Below are positions 10,578-19,827 of a stretch of DNA of 64,000 bases, one piece after another. Location: assembly GCF_001624705.1 (NCBI RefSeq), contig NZ_JSEO01000014.1:80609-144608 (forward strand), given 5' to 3'. A program made the position numbers and the translations under genes. Position 1 is the first letter of the stretch. Each line of letters starts with the position of its first letter. The notes beneath the pieces are model-generated. The model was not told the origin of the DNA and ran no database searches. It saw only the letters and a program-made list of their open reading frames with translations. The DNA is from Marinomonas sp. SBI8L. GTDB taxonomy: Bacteria; Pseudomonadota; Gammaproteobacteria; Pseudomonadales; Marinomonadaceae.

Positions 10578-10637
10578 AGGTGTTGATAAGTCATTTAATA
10601 CAAATCAGTGACAAGCTTAAAAAACTTATCGACACCT
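10578..10637 (-). promoter_or_regulatory. inverted repeat in the lepA leader
   Basis: AGGTGTTGATAAGT (10578-10591) is matched by ACTTATCGACACCT (10624-10637): a 14-bp stem with one T/G mismatch (a wobble pair in RNA) and a 32-nt loop, about 38 bp before the lepA start codon. It lacks the T-run expected of an intrinsic terminator. It may be a 5'-UTR stem or an operator. Confidence 0.5.
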
Positions 10638-11093
10638 TCTCCGGATAGAATTTTGAAGCATTCTACCCAATTTAGCCCCAGGACTCCATTTTATTTGCAG
10701 CTTCTAAGGCCTTTAATTTCCTAGCTTTTACATCCTTAAAGTAAAAAACCACGGCTTAACAAGAGACTAGAAAAATTAGAGGAAAATTTGATCGCAAAGA
10801 GAAAGGAAACCAAGTGATACAACAAGGTAGGATAACCCAAGCCCTAATGATAAGAGCTTGAGCAAAACCAGCCAGTCACGCTAAGACTAGGAATACATAT
10901 GAAGAAGCCAACCATAACAGGAACAAAAAGTTAACGTAGAGCAATTTACGTCTTCAACCTACTATGACAGACAAATCTAGCCTCCCTCATTTAATACATT
11001 TTAAAAACATGAAGTCTATCAATTATTAAAAGTAATAATACAAAATAACAAAGCCGACTCTTAGATAAATCACAATCAACTTTTCATTCAAAA

Positions 11094-11109
11094 TCACCAT
11101 ATATGGTGA
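11094..11109. promoter_or_regulatory. perfect 16-bp palindrome, possible operator
   Basis: TCACCATATATGGTGA is a perfect 16-bp palindrome about 240 bp upstream of the AraC-type regulator gene at 11348. Perfect palindromes of this size in AT-rich intergenic DNA are often dimeric regulator sites. The bound protein is not known, and AraC proteins usually bind direct rather than inverted repeats. Confidence 0.4.
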
Positions 11110-11347
11110 CTCATTGATTGCAGCATTAGCCCTACAATCAAGTAAAAGCAAGTTCACCTAAAATCAACAAGTTATTTCTCTTTAAAACACTTAAAAGAAG
11201 AATAGTAAGCAACATGAAGAGCCTTTTCAAAAACAGAATAGATTTTCTAAATAATATATCAATTAATCAAAACACCAATATTATTTCGTAATCAAGAAAC
11301 AATACTTGGTTTCAATATCAATTTTTAAATTAAAAACATGGACTAAC

Positions 11348-12373
11348 ATGCTCAATTATAAAGACACCATATCGTCAACTACAGTTTTCAATTTAATTGA
11401 ATCAAGCACCTCACTTTCAATAATCAACCCTAGAAAAATACAACTTGATAAAAACTTTTTCCTAAACCCTGAAAAAAGAGTAAGCGAAAGTATTCTAATC
11501 AATCTTTGGAAAAATTTAGAAGAAAACTCTAACATGACTAATTATGCAGCCTTATTGGGTGAGTATATTCCAACAACTACACGCTGCTTAGTTACAAGCC
11601 TAGCTTCTCAATGCGGAACATTGTCAGAGGCTCTTGAGAGTTATACAAAATATATAGACTGGATAAACCCTTCTCTTAAATGCACTTTAAGCTATGACAG
11701 AAATTACACTTATATCTATTTCTCATTAAATAAAAGCAAAGGCTATCCAAATTCAGCCATAATCAAGAGCATGAGTAATGTAATTCATTGGGCCAGAAAA
11801 TCATCAAACTCTAACATTGAGCTCAATACTGTCACTTTCGACTTTATTGCACCACCTTTCAGTGATTTATTAAGACAAACCTTTGGTAAAAATATAAAGT
11901 TTTCAAAAAAATTCAATATGATAAAAATTGAATCCAGTGCATTAGATAAAAAACTTTCAAACCATAACCCAAACATCAAACAATTAATAGAAAAAAGCAT
12001 AATTGAAAGAAAGGCTGATTACATAAAAGACTTTGAAAAAAAACAAATCATTAATAAAGAGTTCATATTAAAAATCATCGAAAACTTATTATCTGAAAAC
12101 AAAGCTAATATTGAATACGTTTGTATTAAGCTATCAATCAGTCGTCAAACACTCTATAGAAGATTAAAAAAAGAAAATACTCATTTTAAAGAACTTATCA
12201 ATATGGTCAGAAAGAAGAGATCAAAAGAGCTTTTAGATCTAAACAATTTAACTACAACAGACATTAGTGAGCGGCTTGGTTACAAAGAAATTAGTAGTTT
12301 TTATTCAGCCTTTAAAGTCTGGTATGGCATAACAGTTAAAGAATATAAAGCTAATCTAAGATCAAGCTATTAA
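11348..12373 (+). CDS. AraC-family transcriptional regulator (OruR/ArgR-like N-terminus)
   Basis: This is a roughly 341-aa DNA-binding regulator. The C-terminal third holds two helix-turn-helix motifs of the AraC type (IEYVCIKLSISRQTLYRRLKK and TTTDISERLGYKEISSFYSAF, followed by WYGITVKEYK). The N-terminal part (TTTRCLVTSLASQCGTLSEALESY) resembles the domain of OruR/virulence-type AraC regulators (PF12625). The open frame reaches back to 11306, but the ATG at 11348 gives a more natural start. The gene is conspicuously AT-rich with many AAA/AAT/ATA codons, unlike lepA beside it, which points to horizontal acquisition. Its target is unknown. Confidence 0.82.
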   Translation: MLNYKDTISSTTVFNLIESSTSLSIINPRKIQLDKNFFLNPEKRVSESILINLWKNLEENSNMTNYAALLGEYIPTTTRCLVTSLASQCGTLSEALESYTKYIDWINPSLKCTLSYDRNYTYIYFSLNKSKGYPNSAIIKSMSNVIHWARKSSNSNIELNTVTFDFIAPPFSDLLRQTFGKNIKFSKKFNMIKIESSALDKKLSNHNPNIKQLIEKSIIERKADYIKDFEKKQIINKEFILKIIENLLSENKANIEYVCIKLSISRQTLYRRLKKENTHFKELINMVRKKRSKELLDLNNLTTTDISERLGYKEISSFYSAFKVWYGITVKEYKANLRSSY

Positions 12374-12414
12374 CTTGCTTTTAAGTATCTATAAATTAAT
12401 CTAACAATTAAACG

Positions 12415-12819
12415 TTAAGTTGAGGCTTGCCTTGGATTACGATTTGCTTTTAATAAAATTATGGCCAGAATAGCAAAAAAGGCCTCTATAGATAACGCAA
12501 ATAAGATGCCTTCACTTGGCATACCATCTATGGCGATGCCGAATGTGCGAAATAAAGAAAAAGCACAAAAAATGAGACATGCTAAGATTAAAGATACTGA
12601 CTCAAGCGCTTGTCTAAAGGCTCCAAAAAAGACAAAAGCCCCTACTAAAAATAGAGAACCACCCATTCCTCTAATTTCACTCAAGCTATCGGGACTAAAG
12701 TCATCATGTGTAAAAAACTGTCTTAAGTAATCCACTGGAACAAATCCTATATAGGACCCAACAGTCAATAAAGTTATACCAGCAAAGAATAGATAGAGTT
12801 TTGTTTTATTCAAAGTCAT
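12415..12819 (-). CDS. DUF4345 family membrane protein
   Basis: This is a roughly 134-aa, four-helix inner-membrane protein of the DUF4345 type. Signs are LYLFFAGITLLTVGSYIGF, the conserved SEIRGMGGSLFLVGAFVFFGA and further hydrophobic helices. The ATG at 12819 is chosen because AGGAGTGTTCTC stands directly before it; an in-frame ATG at 12846 lacks such a site. It is divergent from the decayed AraC gene at 12990, a common arrangement of regulator and target. Function of the family is unknown. Confidence 0.78.
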   Translation of the reverse strand: MTLNKTKLYLFFAGITLLTVGSYIGFVPVDYLRQFFTHDDFSPDSLSEIRGMGGSLFLVGAFVFFGAFRQALESVSLILACLIFCAFSLFRTFGIAIDGMPSEGILFALSIEAFFAILAIILLKANRNPRQAST

Positions 12820-12989
12820 GAGAACACTCCTAAAGTTAAAAATCACTCAATTTACATTCAGGCTAGGTATGCTCTTTAAGCAATCTAGACTCAAGTAAAA
12901 AGCGTTAACCTAGTTTGTGTCCAAAATGTCAAATGATGAATCTCAGATAGCACTTGAATTATCTCAGATCGTTCATTAATTTAACTAGC

Positions 12990-13918
12990 ATGAAAACAGA
13001 GCAATATAATGAAATACTCCATTACCTAAAGTTAGAAAGCATCTACTACAGTCGATCAGCTTTAGGGGAGCATGATTGGGCGATTAATATTCCTGAATAT
13101 CCTGATGCGAGCATATTTCATGTAGTCGTAACAGGCTTATGCGACGTAAAAATTAGAGGAAATCAACTAAAACTTGAGGCCGGTGATGTTGTCTTTTTTC
13201 CTAAAGCCCAAGGACATAAAATTTCATCCTAAGATACTGCTACCGCGGTTGAATTAGATGCTTTACCGATAAAAAAGATAAGCGACTTGTATGAAACACT
13301 TGAGCTAGGTGACCAGAATACAAATAAAACTATTATGCTTTGCGGCGTAGTCAAAATCAGCCACCCTTCCGGGTCTATGCTATTAAACGAAATGCCTAAT
13401 GTTATCCATATAAATAAAGAGCAAAGCCTCTTTAATAGTATGATAGAAGGAGTTGTCGAATTAATATTTCAAGAAGCAGAAAGTAATTTTCTTGGTGGAG
13501 AATCTATTATCACTCGGCTCATAGACATACTTATAATCCAATCCATCAGACAATGGATAAAAACCTCAGCAGAGCATCACGGCCCTTGGCTTAAAGCACT
13601 TCAAGACCCTAAAATTGGCAAAGCTCTTTATTACCTGCATCACTCTCCAGAAAAGCCTTGGACAATAGCAACATTAGGAAAAGCCGTCGGCATGTCGAGA
13701 ACCGCTTTTTCATTACGTTTTACCGAATTAGTGGGGATAGCACCAATCGGTTACTTAACGTCATGGAGAATGAATTTAGCAGAATTACGTATACAAAACG
13801 GAGAGAGGGTTAATTTAGATTTTATTGAAAGCCTTGGATACCGTTCTGAGTCTTCATTCAGGCGAGCCTTTAAAAAATAAAAGGCGTCACCCTAACAGAA
13901 TCATCACATCAAAAATGA
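12990..13918 (+). pseudogene. AraC-family regulator with cupin domain, decayed (in-frame stop plus frameshift)
   Basis: An AraC regulator of the cupin_6 type starts MKTEQYNEILHYLKLES, with the cupin core ASIFHVVVTGLCDVKIRG and LEAGDVVFFPKAQGHKIS. It is interrupted by TAA at 13230-13232 in frame. The same frame continues through the linker and the HTH domain (WTIATLGKAVGMSRTAFSLRF, LDFIESLGYRSESSFRRAFKK). At the end, a run of six A bases lacks one base: restoring it gives FKKIKGVTLTESSHQK before TGA at 13916, matching the usual FKKxxGxTPxxYR ending. Two independent lesions make a non-functional gene likely. It is divergent from the DUF4345 gene. Confidence 0.8.
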
Positions 13919-14013
13919 AACCTAATATACAAGGAGCTCTCTTCTTTATTGAGTTACCTGTGGATAGCTATCCGGCTTATCCACTTTGTTTTGCGCATTT
14001 ATTATCCAGATAA

Positions 14014-14682
14014 CTATTTATTCACAGTATTAGCTGAACAAAATACTCGATAAGCGAACACACTTAGGGTTACCCACAACACAGATTCAACAATACTTAA
14101 TACAAAGGTGATTAAGACATGCTCTAAACCAATTAAAGAAAAGAAATTTTCGATTAGCCAGGTTGGTAACCAAGTAATCAGAAACAAAATAGCGCCACCG
14201 AGTAGTATCCCCCACTCTTTGTCTTTAGTGGCATGCCAGCTTGCTTCTAATGAAGAAAAAGGTGACTGCTTATTGAGTACACAATAAAACTCAGAAAATG
14301 CTAAACGCGCCATAATATAGAGCCCAGGGAAAATAAACATAAAGAGCCCTCCCATGAGCGCTAAACTAATTATCACTGACAGCAAAAAGAGTGGTCGCCA
14401 ATACATGACACCAACGCCATAACATTGTCCTCGTGTTAGAGGTTCGCCCGAAATCACAGACGCCATATAGGCAATTAACGCCCCTTGATAAAGCGGGTAA
14501 ACCACCAACCCAAGAATAGTCGTAAACCAAAAGAGCTGATTTGGATCTTCACTATAGACACCTGCCAAAACATAAAGCAGATTAAGAGGAATAATACAGG
14601 GTAAGATGATACGAGAAATAGGGCCTAAATGATGTACAAAAAACTTCAGACTATCTTTTACTAATGACGATGTTTCGTCCAT
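14014..14682 (-). CDS. YciC-like multi-spanning inner-membrane protein
   Basis: This 222-aa hydrophobic protein has about five to six TM segments and resembles the YciC/UPF0259 and DUF975-like group. Signs are the amphipathic start KDSLKFFVHHLGPISRIILPC, the central GGLFMFIFPGLYIMARLAFSEFYCVLN and SSLEASWHATKD. Role unknown; some relatives influence envelope stress. It stands alone between the decayed AraC gene (convergent) and ribE (same strand, about 140 bp upstream). Confidence 0.65.
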   Translation of the reverse strand: MDETSSLVKDSLKFFVHHLGPISRIILPCIIPLNLLYVLAGVYSEDPNQLFWFTTILGLVVYPLYQGALIAYMASVISGEPLTRGQCYGVGVMYWRPLFLLSVIISLALMGGLFMFIFPGLYIMARLAFSEFYCVLNKQSPFSSLEASWHATKDKEWGILLGGAILFLITWLPTWLIENFFSLIGLEHVLITFVLSIVESVLWVTLSVFAYRVFCSANTVNK

Positions 14683-14821
14683 TTTGACCTCTAAAACATG
14701 ATAAAAAAGTGAACGTTAGGCTTAAACTTTAATCCCACCAAAGAAAAGTTGAGAGAAATAGAAAGTTTCCCCCCCTTATCCGAGCAGACAAGGAAGAGAC
14801 ACCAAAAAGGTTTTTACAGGC

Positions 14822-15472
14822 TTATAAACTAATGCCTTTTTGCTGCAGAATACGTTCAACTGTATCAACAGTTGCTTGAGTATGGCTGTCGATCTCAAGG
14901 TTAACTCTATCGCCTACTTCTAATAAACCAAAAGTAGTGAGTCTTAAGGTTTCAGGAATAAGAGAGATCTCAATCCAGTCTTCGCCAATATCACAAATCG
15001 TCAAGCTAGAGCCATTTAAGCCTACATAACCTTTATCAAATAGGTATCTCATGGCATCAACTGTGGCGCTGTCGTCACTCAAACCAGCCTGCTTTTTAAC
15101 AACAAAACGGATACGGTAGCTGTCATCTTGAGTACGCACCTGCATTACCTCAATGGCACACATGATATGACCAGACATAACATGCCCGCCCACTTCATCA
15201 CCCATTTTAGCGGCACGTTCAAAGTTCACTTTGTCGGAGGCATTAATCGCGCCTAAATTTGTTAACGCAAGTGTAGTATCAATCACATCAAAACTGACTT
15301 TGTCATTATCCACTTCAGATACAGTCAGACATACACCGTTTATCGCGACACTGGCACCCAGTTGCTGCTTATCCATTGAGTTCTCTGGAAACTGGATCAC
15401 CAAACGCTTATTTGTGCCCATCTCTTGACAGCTTTCAACCTGAGCCATACCCTGAACAATACCTGTAAACAT
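14822..15472 (-). CDS. ribE: riboflavin synthase alpha subunit
   Basis: This is a 216-aa enzyme that dismutates two 6,7-dimethyl-8-ribityllumazines to riboflavin. The diagnostic start is MFTGIVQG, and there are two lumazine-binding repeats (GVCLTVSEV ... GGHVMSGHIM in the first, GSSLTICDIG ... LIPETLRLTTFG in the second). The frame allows a GTG at 15478, but MFTGIVQG from ATG 15472 is the family start and has AGGTAGG upstream. It stands apart from other rib genes. I see no FMN riboswitch in its 230-bp leader. Confidence 0.93.
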   Translation of the reverse strand: MFTGIVQGMAQVESCQEMGTNKRLVIQFPENSMDKQQLGASVAINGVCLTVSEVDNDKVSFDVIDTTLALTNLGAINASDKVNFERAAKMGDEVGGHVMSGHIMCAIEVMQVRTQDDSYRIRFVVKKQAGLSDDSATVDAMRYLFDKGYVGLNGSSLTICDIGEDWIEISLIPETLRLTTFGLLEVGDRVNLEIDSHTQATVDTVERILQQKGISL

Positions 15473-15720
15473 GCACACACCTACCTAATATAATTTGAAG
15501 ACGGATAAAGAACATTTAAGCGTTTTTAAATGATGAAAAAGCGTACAATTTTTAAAAAAATCTATGCTGGCGCTCAACACTGAAGAAGATTTGAACATAC
15601 CCACCAGAGTGCCCGTATTTATTGGGCTAGCGTAAGTTATCACAAAGACACTAATAGGGTTATCCACAGCTTGCGGGGATAACGAAATCAACCAACACCA
15701 AACTTTTGTTAGATAAAATT

Positions 15721-16632
15721 ATGATTCATCACTTTATTCGGTTTAAAACTGCGCTTATCTTTTTACTCTTTTTCCAAGCATCTTATAGTTATTCATCAGC
15801 AAATCAAACCCTTAAAGCACCATTTATGTGGCAAATCAAAACCGATAAAACCCAGCTTTATTTAGCCGGTTCTATCCATGCCTTAAATTCAGACTTTTAC
15901 CCATTGACACCAGCCTATATCCAAGCCTTTGACTCAGTTGATCAACTTGCCGTCGAATACAATATCCTAGATTTAAGTCCAGAAAAGGCACAAGAGCAGA
16001 TTTCACAATTTACTTGGCTGAATCATGACGAGTCCATTGAGTCAGCTTTTAGCCAACAAGAGATAGAAGCATTAAAGCCTTTTGCAGAGCGTAAAGGCAT
16101 GAATATAGACACCTTGCTTAGGCTCAGACCTTGGCTCATTATCGAGGCCCTAAGCAGTTTTCAATTCTCCCAGACAGATTTCCAAGCTGATTTGGGTGTC
16201 GATATGTTTTTTCTCAAACGTGCAAATCAACAAGGTAAAAACATCTTAGAGCTAGAAACCTTACAAGAACAAATCAATGCCATTAACGGTGCTGAACTTT
16301 CTGCTCAAACCGCAGCAATATCATTAGCCCTTTCCCAGCTTGATAAAGGCCAAGAACAACTCACAGAAATGGCAAATTATTGGCAAAGTGCTGATGCCGA
16401 TGCTTTATATGAGTACAGCCAGCTAGACCTTATTGAACAACCGAATATAGCGCCTCTCATGTCACACCTTTTATATAAGAGAAACCAGAAAATGGCGGAG
16501 AGGATTCAAGGCTATCTTGAACAAGGTGGCAGCTACTTTGTTATGGTGGGAGCTCTACACCTAAGTGGTCCACAGAGTGTGCAATCCTATCTTGAAGATA
16601 TGGGCTATCAAGCCACCAAAGTTACCCCGTAG
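15721..16632 (+). CDS. TraB/GumN family protein
   Basis: This is a roughly 303-aa secreted protein of the TraB/GumN family. It has a signal peptide (FKTALIFLLFFQASYSYSSA) and the family opening FMWQIKTDKTQLYLAGSIHALNSDFYPL. The paired signatures GSIH near the N-terminus and GALHLSGPQSV near the C-terminus mark the predicted metal or catalytic site. Some relatives are thought to be metalloproteases, but the role is not established. A TTG at 15706 is possible; the ATG at 15721 leads directly into the signal peptide. It is convergent with glgC across a shared terminator. Confidence 0.8.
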   Translation: MIHHFIRFKTALIFLLFFQASYSYSSANQTLKAPFMWQIKTDKTQLYLAGSIHALNSDFYPLTPAYIQAFDSVDQLAVEYNILDLSPEKAQEQISQFTWLNHDESIESAFSQQEIEALKPFAERKGMNIDTLLRLRPWLIIEALSSFQFSQTDFQADLGVDMFFLKRANQQGKNILELETLQEQINAINGAELSAQTAAISLALSQLDKGQEQLTEMANYWQSADADALYEYSQLDLIEQPNIAPLMSHLLYKRNQKMAERIQGYLEQGGSYFVMVGALHLSGPQSVQSYLEDMGYQATKVTP

Positions 16633-16680
16633 AGCAATTTCAAAAGCATCTTTTAGAGAGTCAACACACATTACAGGCAC

Positions 16681-16711
16681 AAAAAAACGACAAGTAAATT
16701 GTCGTTTTTTT
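16681..16711. terminator. bidirectional intrinsic terminator
   Basis: ACGACAA (16687-16693) pairs with TTGTCGT (16699-16705), with an A-run before and a T-run after, so it can work on both strands. It lies between the convergent TraB/GumN gene and glgC. Confidence 0.85.
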
Positions 16712-16745
16712 AGTCTTTTATCAAAAGGCCTTAACAGACGTTAAG

Positions 16746-18005
16746 TTAAGATTCGGCCTTCAGTTTTTCTATCATAGCTTGGGTGACTAAAGTAATACCA
16801 TCTTCATTTCGATAAAAACGACGGCTATCTTCTTCAGCATCCTCACCAATAATAGTACCTTCTGGCAGCTTACATTCAGAGTCTAGAACAACTTTATTAA
16901 GACGGCAGTGACGGCCAATATCACAGTTAGGTAAAACCACAGAACGGCTCACAGTCGAATATGAATTCACCCTAACATTGTTAAATAAAATACACTTATC
17001 TACTGTTGCACCCGAGACAATACAGCCAGCTGACACTACAGAATTTAACGCCGTACCAATACGCTCTTCATAATTATAGTTAAACTTGGCAGCCGGTCTT
17101 TGATAGTGAGCAGTACGGATAGGCCAGGAATCATCATATAAATCCAACTCTGGTACCAACTTGGTTAAATCCATATTGGACTCCCAATAGGCAGTCAAGG
17201 TCCCGACATCTCGCCAATAAGCACTATCCGGGTAGCTTGGGTTTGGGATACTACTGTGGCTAAAGTGATGCGCCTTTATCTTGCATGAATCAATAAAAAG
17301 AGGGATCAAATCCTTACCAAAGTCATGGCTTGAGTTGGTATCACTGGCATCCAGCTCTAACTTCTCGATCATAAACTTGGTATTAAAAATATAGATACCC
17401 ATGCTAGCTAAAGACACATCAGGCTTACCTGGCATAGTTGGTGGATTGGCAGGTTTTTCCTCAAAGGCAATGATGTTGTCTTCATCATCTATATGCATCA
17501 CACCAAACTGATCAGCTTCACTTACAGGCACTTCAATACAAGCAACAGAGACATCCGCTTTAGAATCGATATGATCTTTAAGCATCTTGCTGTAATCCTG
17601 CTTATACACATGATCACCCGCCAAAATCAGCACATATTCGCTATCTAGCCCTTTAATCATTTTCAGATTCTGATACACAGCATCCGCGGTACCACGATAC
17701 CAGTCTTCGCCGGTTTGTTGCTGCGCCGGCCAAAGTTCAATAAATTCATTAAAATCTGAACGTAAAAAGTTCCAGCCCCTTTGCACATGCTGATTAAGCG
17801 TATGTGAGCGGTATTGAGTTAACACGGCCATCTTACGAATGCCGGAGTTGATACAGTTGGAGAGAGGAAAATCAATAATCTTATACTTTCCCGCAATAGG
17901 TACAGCAGGTTTCGAACGGTAATCAGTTAAATCTTTTAGTCTAGAGCCTCGTCCTCCTGCAAGAACAAGCGCTAAGGTTTTCATGCGTGCGGTATTTAAA
18001 TCCAT
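16746..18005 (-). CDS. glgC: glucose-1-phosphate adenylyltransferase (ADP-glucose pyrophosphorylase)
   Basis: This 419-aa enzyme makes ADP-glucose from glucose-1-phosphate and ATP for glycogen synthesis. The nucleotide-binding start is LVLAGGRGSRLKDLT. The sugar-phosphate site region FEEKPANPP and the left-handed beta-helix C-terminus (GCIVSGATVDKCILFNNVRV) are visible. AAGGTGG lies 5-7 nt before the ATG at 18005. It is divergent from glgA across a 255-bp shared upstream region, so the two steps of the pathway are probably co-regulated. Confidence 0.96.
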   Translation of the reverse strand: MDLNTARMKTLALVLAGGRGSRLKDLTDYRSKPAVPIAGKYKIIDFPLSNCINSGIRKMAVLTQYRSHTLNQHVQRGWNFLRSDFNEFIELWPAQQQTGEDWYRGTADAVYQNLKMIKGLDSEYVLILAGDHVYKQDYSKMLKDHIDSKADVSVACIEVPVSEADQFGVMHIDDEDNIIAFEEKPANPPTMPGKPDVSLASMGIYIFNTKFMIEKLELDASDTNSSHDFGKDLIPLFIDSCKIKAHHFSHSSIPNPSYPDSAYWRDVGTLTAYWESNMDLTKLVPELDLYDDSWPIRTAHYQRPAAKFNYNYEERIGTALNSVVSAGCIVSGATVDKCILFNNVRVNSYSTVSRSVVLPNCDIGRHCRLNKVVLDSECKLPEGTIIGEDAEEDSRRFYRNEDGITLVTQAMIEKLKAES

Positions 18006-18260
18006 ATTCCACCTTTTTATTATTTAACTTTATCTATTCATTTTCTGTCGATCAATTCGATCAAGTAATGCAATCATCCCTACTTTGATGTGATAAGTTA
18101 GTTCGTCTACTCATTACTGAGTAACCCCCCTTCACTCCTTACCTTATCCCAATACAATAATTTATATTAACCCAATGTTTTAATTGCGTATTAACTTAAT
18201 CATCTTAATATCGTATTTTATATAACGGCCCTCAACTCCACTTACTAAATAAGACTCTCT

Positions 18261-19694
18261 ATGATGAAAGTACTCTTTGCAGCTTCTGAAATTCACCCAC
18301 TAATCAAAACGGGCGGCCTTGCAGATGTTGCTGGTGCATTACCAGTATCACTAAGACAAGCAGGACAAGATGTCCGCCTTATCATGCCAGCTTACCAAGG
18401 CATATTAGAGAAACTGGCGCCAGTACAAGCCAAAACCAATCTGGGTGACCCCTTTGGCATTGGCGACATCATATTGTTAGAAACCCTTATTCCGGCAAGC
18501 GATACGCCCATTTGGCTAGTACAATGCCAAAGCCTATTTGAACGCAGCGGTAGCCCCTACCTAGATCAATACAGCAAAGACTATGCCGATAATCATATTC
18601 GCTTTGCTGTTTTCTCTTGGGTCACCGCATTACTCGCCAGCCAAGGCAATCTTTTAGGTTGGCAAGCCGACATACTTCACCTTAATGATTGGCAAACAGG
18701 CCTAGCAGCCGCTTATCTTAAAAGTTGGAAAACCCAACATATTCCCATTGTCAGCACAGTTCATAACCTTAGGTACAATGGCAGTTTCCCTATGTCTTTA
18801 TACCCAGATGTGCGTCTTTCAAACGAACTTCTCGACCTACATGGTCTAGAGTTCTACGGCCAGTTCTCAACCCTTAAAGCCGCGCTGGTCTACAGTGACG
18901 CTATCACTACAGTCAGCCCCACCTATGCCAACGAGATACTCACACCAGAATATGGTGATGGCCTAGACGGCACATTAAGAGCCCACCAGCACAAGCTACA
19001 CGGCATCTTAAATGGCGTTGACTACAATGAGTGGTCGCCTGAGATTGATAACAATATTGCACAGAAATATGACATTAATAATCTCGATTTAAAGGATGAA
19101 AACAAAAAGGCATTGTTGATCGAAAACGGTTTATCACCTGACCTCAGCAAGCCTATTTTTGGGGTTGTCAGCCGCTTAACAGAACAAAAGGGTCTCGATC
19201 TAGTACTCGAAGCCATACCTTCTGTGATCAAAAATGGTGCGCGTTTAATTCTATTAGGTTCTGGAGACCCTAATTTAGAGCAAGCCTTTTTACAGCTTGA
19301 AAAGGATTATCCAGAACAGGTTGCAGTGCGTATTGGTTATGACGAAGCCTACTCACATAAACTACAAGCGGGTGTGGATTGCTTATTAATTCCATCTCGT
19401 TTTGAACCTTGTGGACTTACTCAGTTATACGCCCTTAAGTACGGCACCTTACCTTTGGTAAGAAAGACAGGCGGGTTAGCAGATACAGTATTTGAGACTG
19501 GCGATGCAGCCAATGGATTTGTCTTTGAAAGAGCGGATACACAAAGCTTAATAGACACACTTCATAGGGCGATGGATTGCTTTAACCACAGCCAAGCTTG
19601 GCGTCAGCGCCAAATCAATGGCATGAAGTACGACTTTAGCTGGCAAAAAACCACAGATACTTGGCTTAACCTTTATCAATCTTTACTAGATTAA
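18261..19694 (+). CDS. glgA: glycogen synthase (ADP-glucose, GT5)
   Basis: This 477-aa cytoplasmic glucosyltransferase uses ADP-glucose to extend alpha-1,4-glucan. The GT5 hallmark KTGGLADVAGALP (Lys of KTGGL binds ADP) is at the N-terminus. The second-domain motif RFEPCGLTQLYALKYGTLPLVRKTGGLADTV carries the catalytic glutamate region. It is divergent from glgC. Branching or debranching genes (glgB, glgX) are not in this window. Confidence 0.96.
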   Translation: MMKVLFAASEIHPLIKTGGLADVAGALPVSLRQAGQDVRLIMPAYQGILEKLAPVQAKTNLGDPFGIGDIILLETLIPASDTPIWLVQCQSLFERSGSPYLDQYSKDYADNHIRFAVFSWVTALLASQGNLLGWQADILHLNDWQTGLAAAYLKSWKTQHIPIVSTVHNLRYNGSFPMSLYPDVRLSNELLDLHGLEFYGQFSTLKAALVYSDAITTVSPTYANEILTPEYGDGLDGTLRAHQHKLHGILNGVDYNEWSPEIDNNIAQKYDINNLDLKDENKKALLIENGLSPDLSKPIFGVVSRLTEQKGLDLVLEAIPSVIKNGARLILLGSGDPNLEQAFLQLEKDYPEQVAVRIGYDEAYSHKLQAGVDCLLIPSRFEPCGLTQLYALKYGTLPLVRKTGGLADTVFETGDAANGFVFERADTQSLIDTLHRAMDCFNHSQAWRQRQINGMKYDFSWQKTTDTWLNLYQSLLD

Positions 19695-19795
19695 GCTGCT
19701 GCATTAAACATGCAGAGCGATAAAAAAAGCTAAAAAACAAAACTAAAGCACTATGTATTATGAAAGCCTCAAACCAGCTTACATAATAGTGCCAT

Positions 19796-19827
19796 AAAAA
19801 AGGAAGGCATTTGCCTTCCTTTTTTTA
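19796..19827. terminator. bidirectional intrinsic terminator
   Basis: AGGAAGGCA (19801-19809) is matched by TGCCTTCCT (19812-19820), flanked by an A-run and a T-run. It lies between convergent glgA and the solute-binding protein gene at 19828. Confidence 0.85.

Larger units (their letters stand above)
10541..11347. other. long AT-rich intergenic region between lepA and an AraC-type regulator
   Basis: About 800 bp without a convincing gene; only very short open frames occur. It should hold the lepA promoter on the minus strand and the promoter of the regulator at 11348 on the plus strand. Two structures stand out and are listed separately: an inverted repeat next to lepA (10578-10637) and a perfect 16-bp palindrome (11094-11109). 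The right half is markedly more AT-rich than the housekeeping genes on its left, continuing into the regulator gene, which suggests acquired DNA starts here. Confidence 0.6.

Noticed and set aside
13825-14013. 62-codon frame after the decayed AraC gene
   Set aside because: It arises from the frameshifted end of the AraC gene and continues into non-coding sequence; the peptide is not protein-like.
14683-14821. FMN riboswitch near ribE
   Set aside because: This region is downstream of ribE, and neither it nor the true leader shows the conserved FMN aptamer blocks.
15659-15668. DnaA box TTATCCACA in the ribE/TraB gap, as a possible origin
   Set aside because: Only a single box with no cluster, no AT-rich unwinding element and no dnaA, gyrB or repair genes nearby. 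The same 9-mer also occurs inside a MITE-like copy and inside the Gfo/Idh gene.
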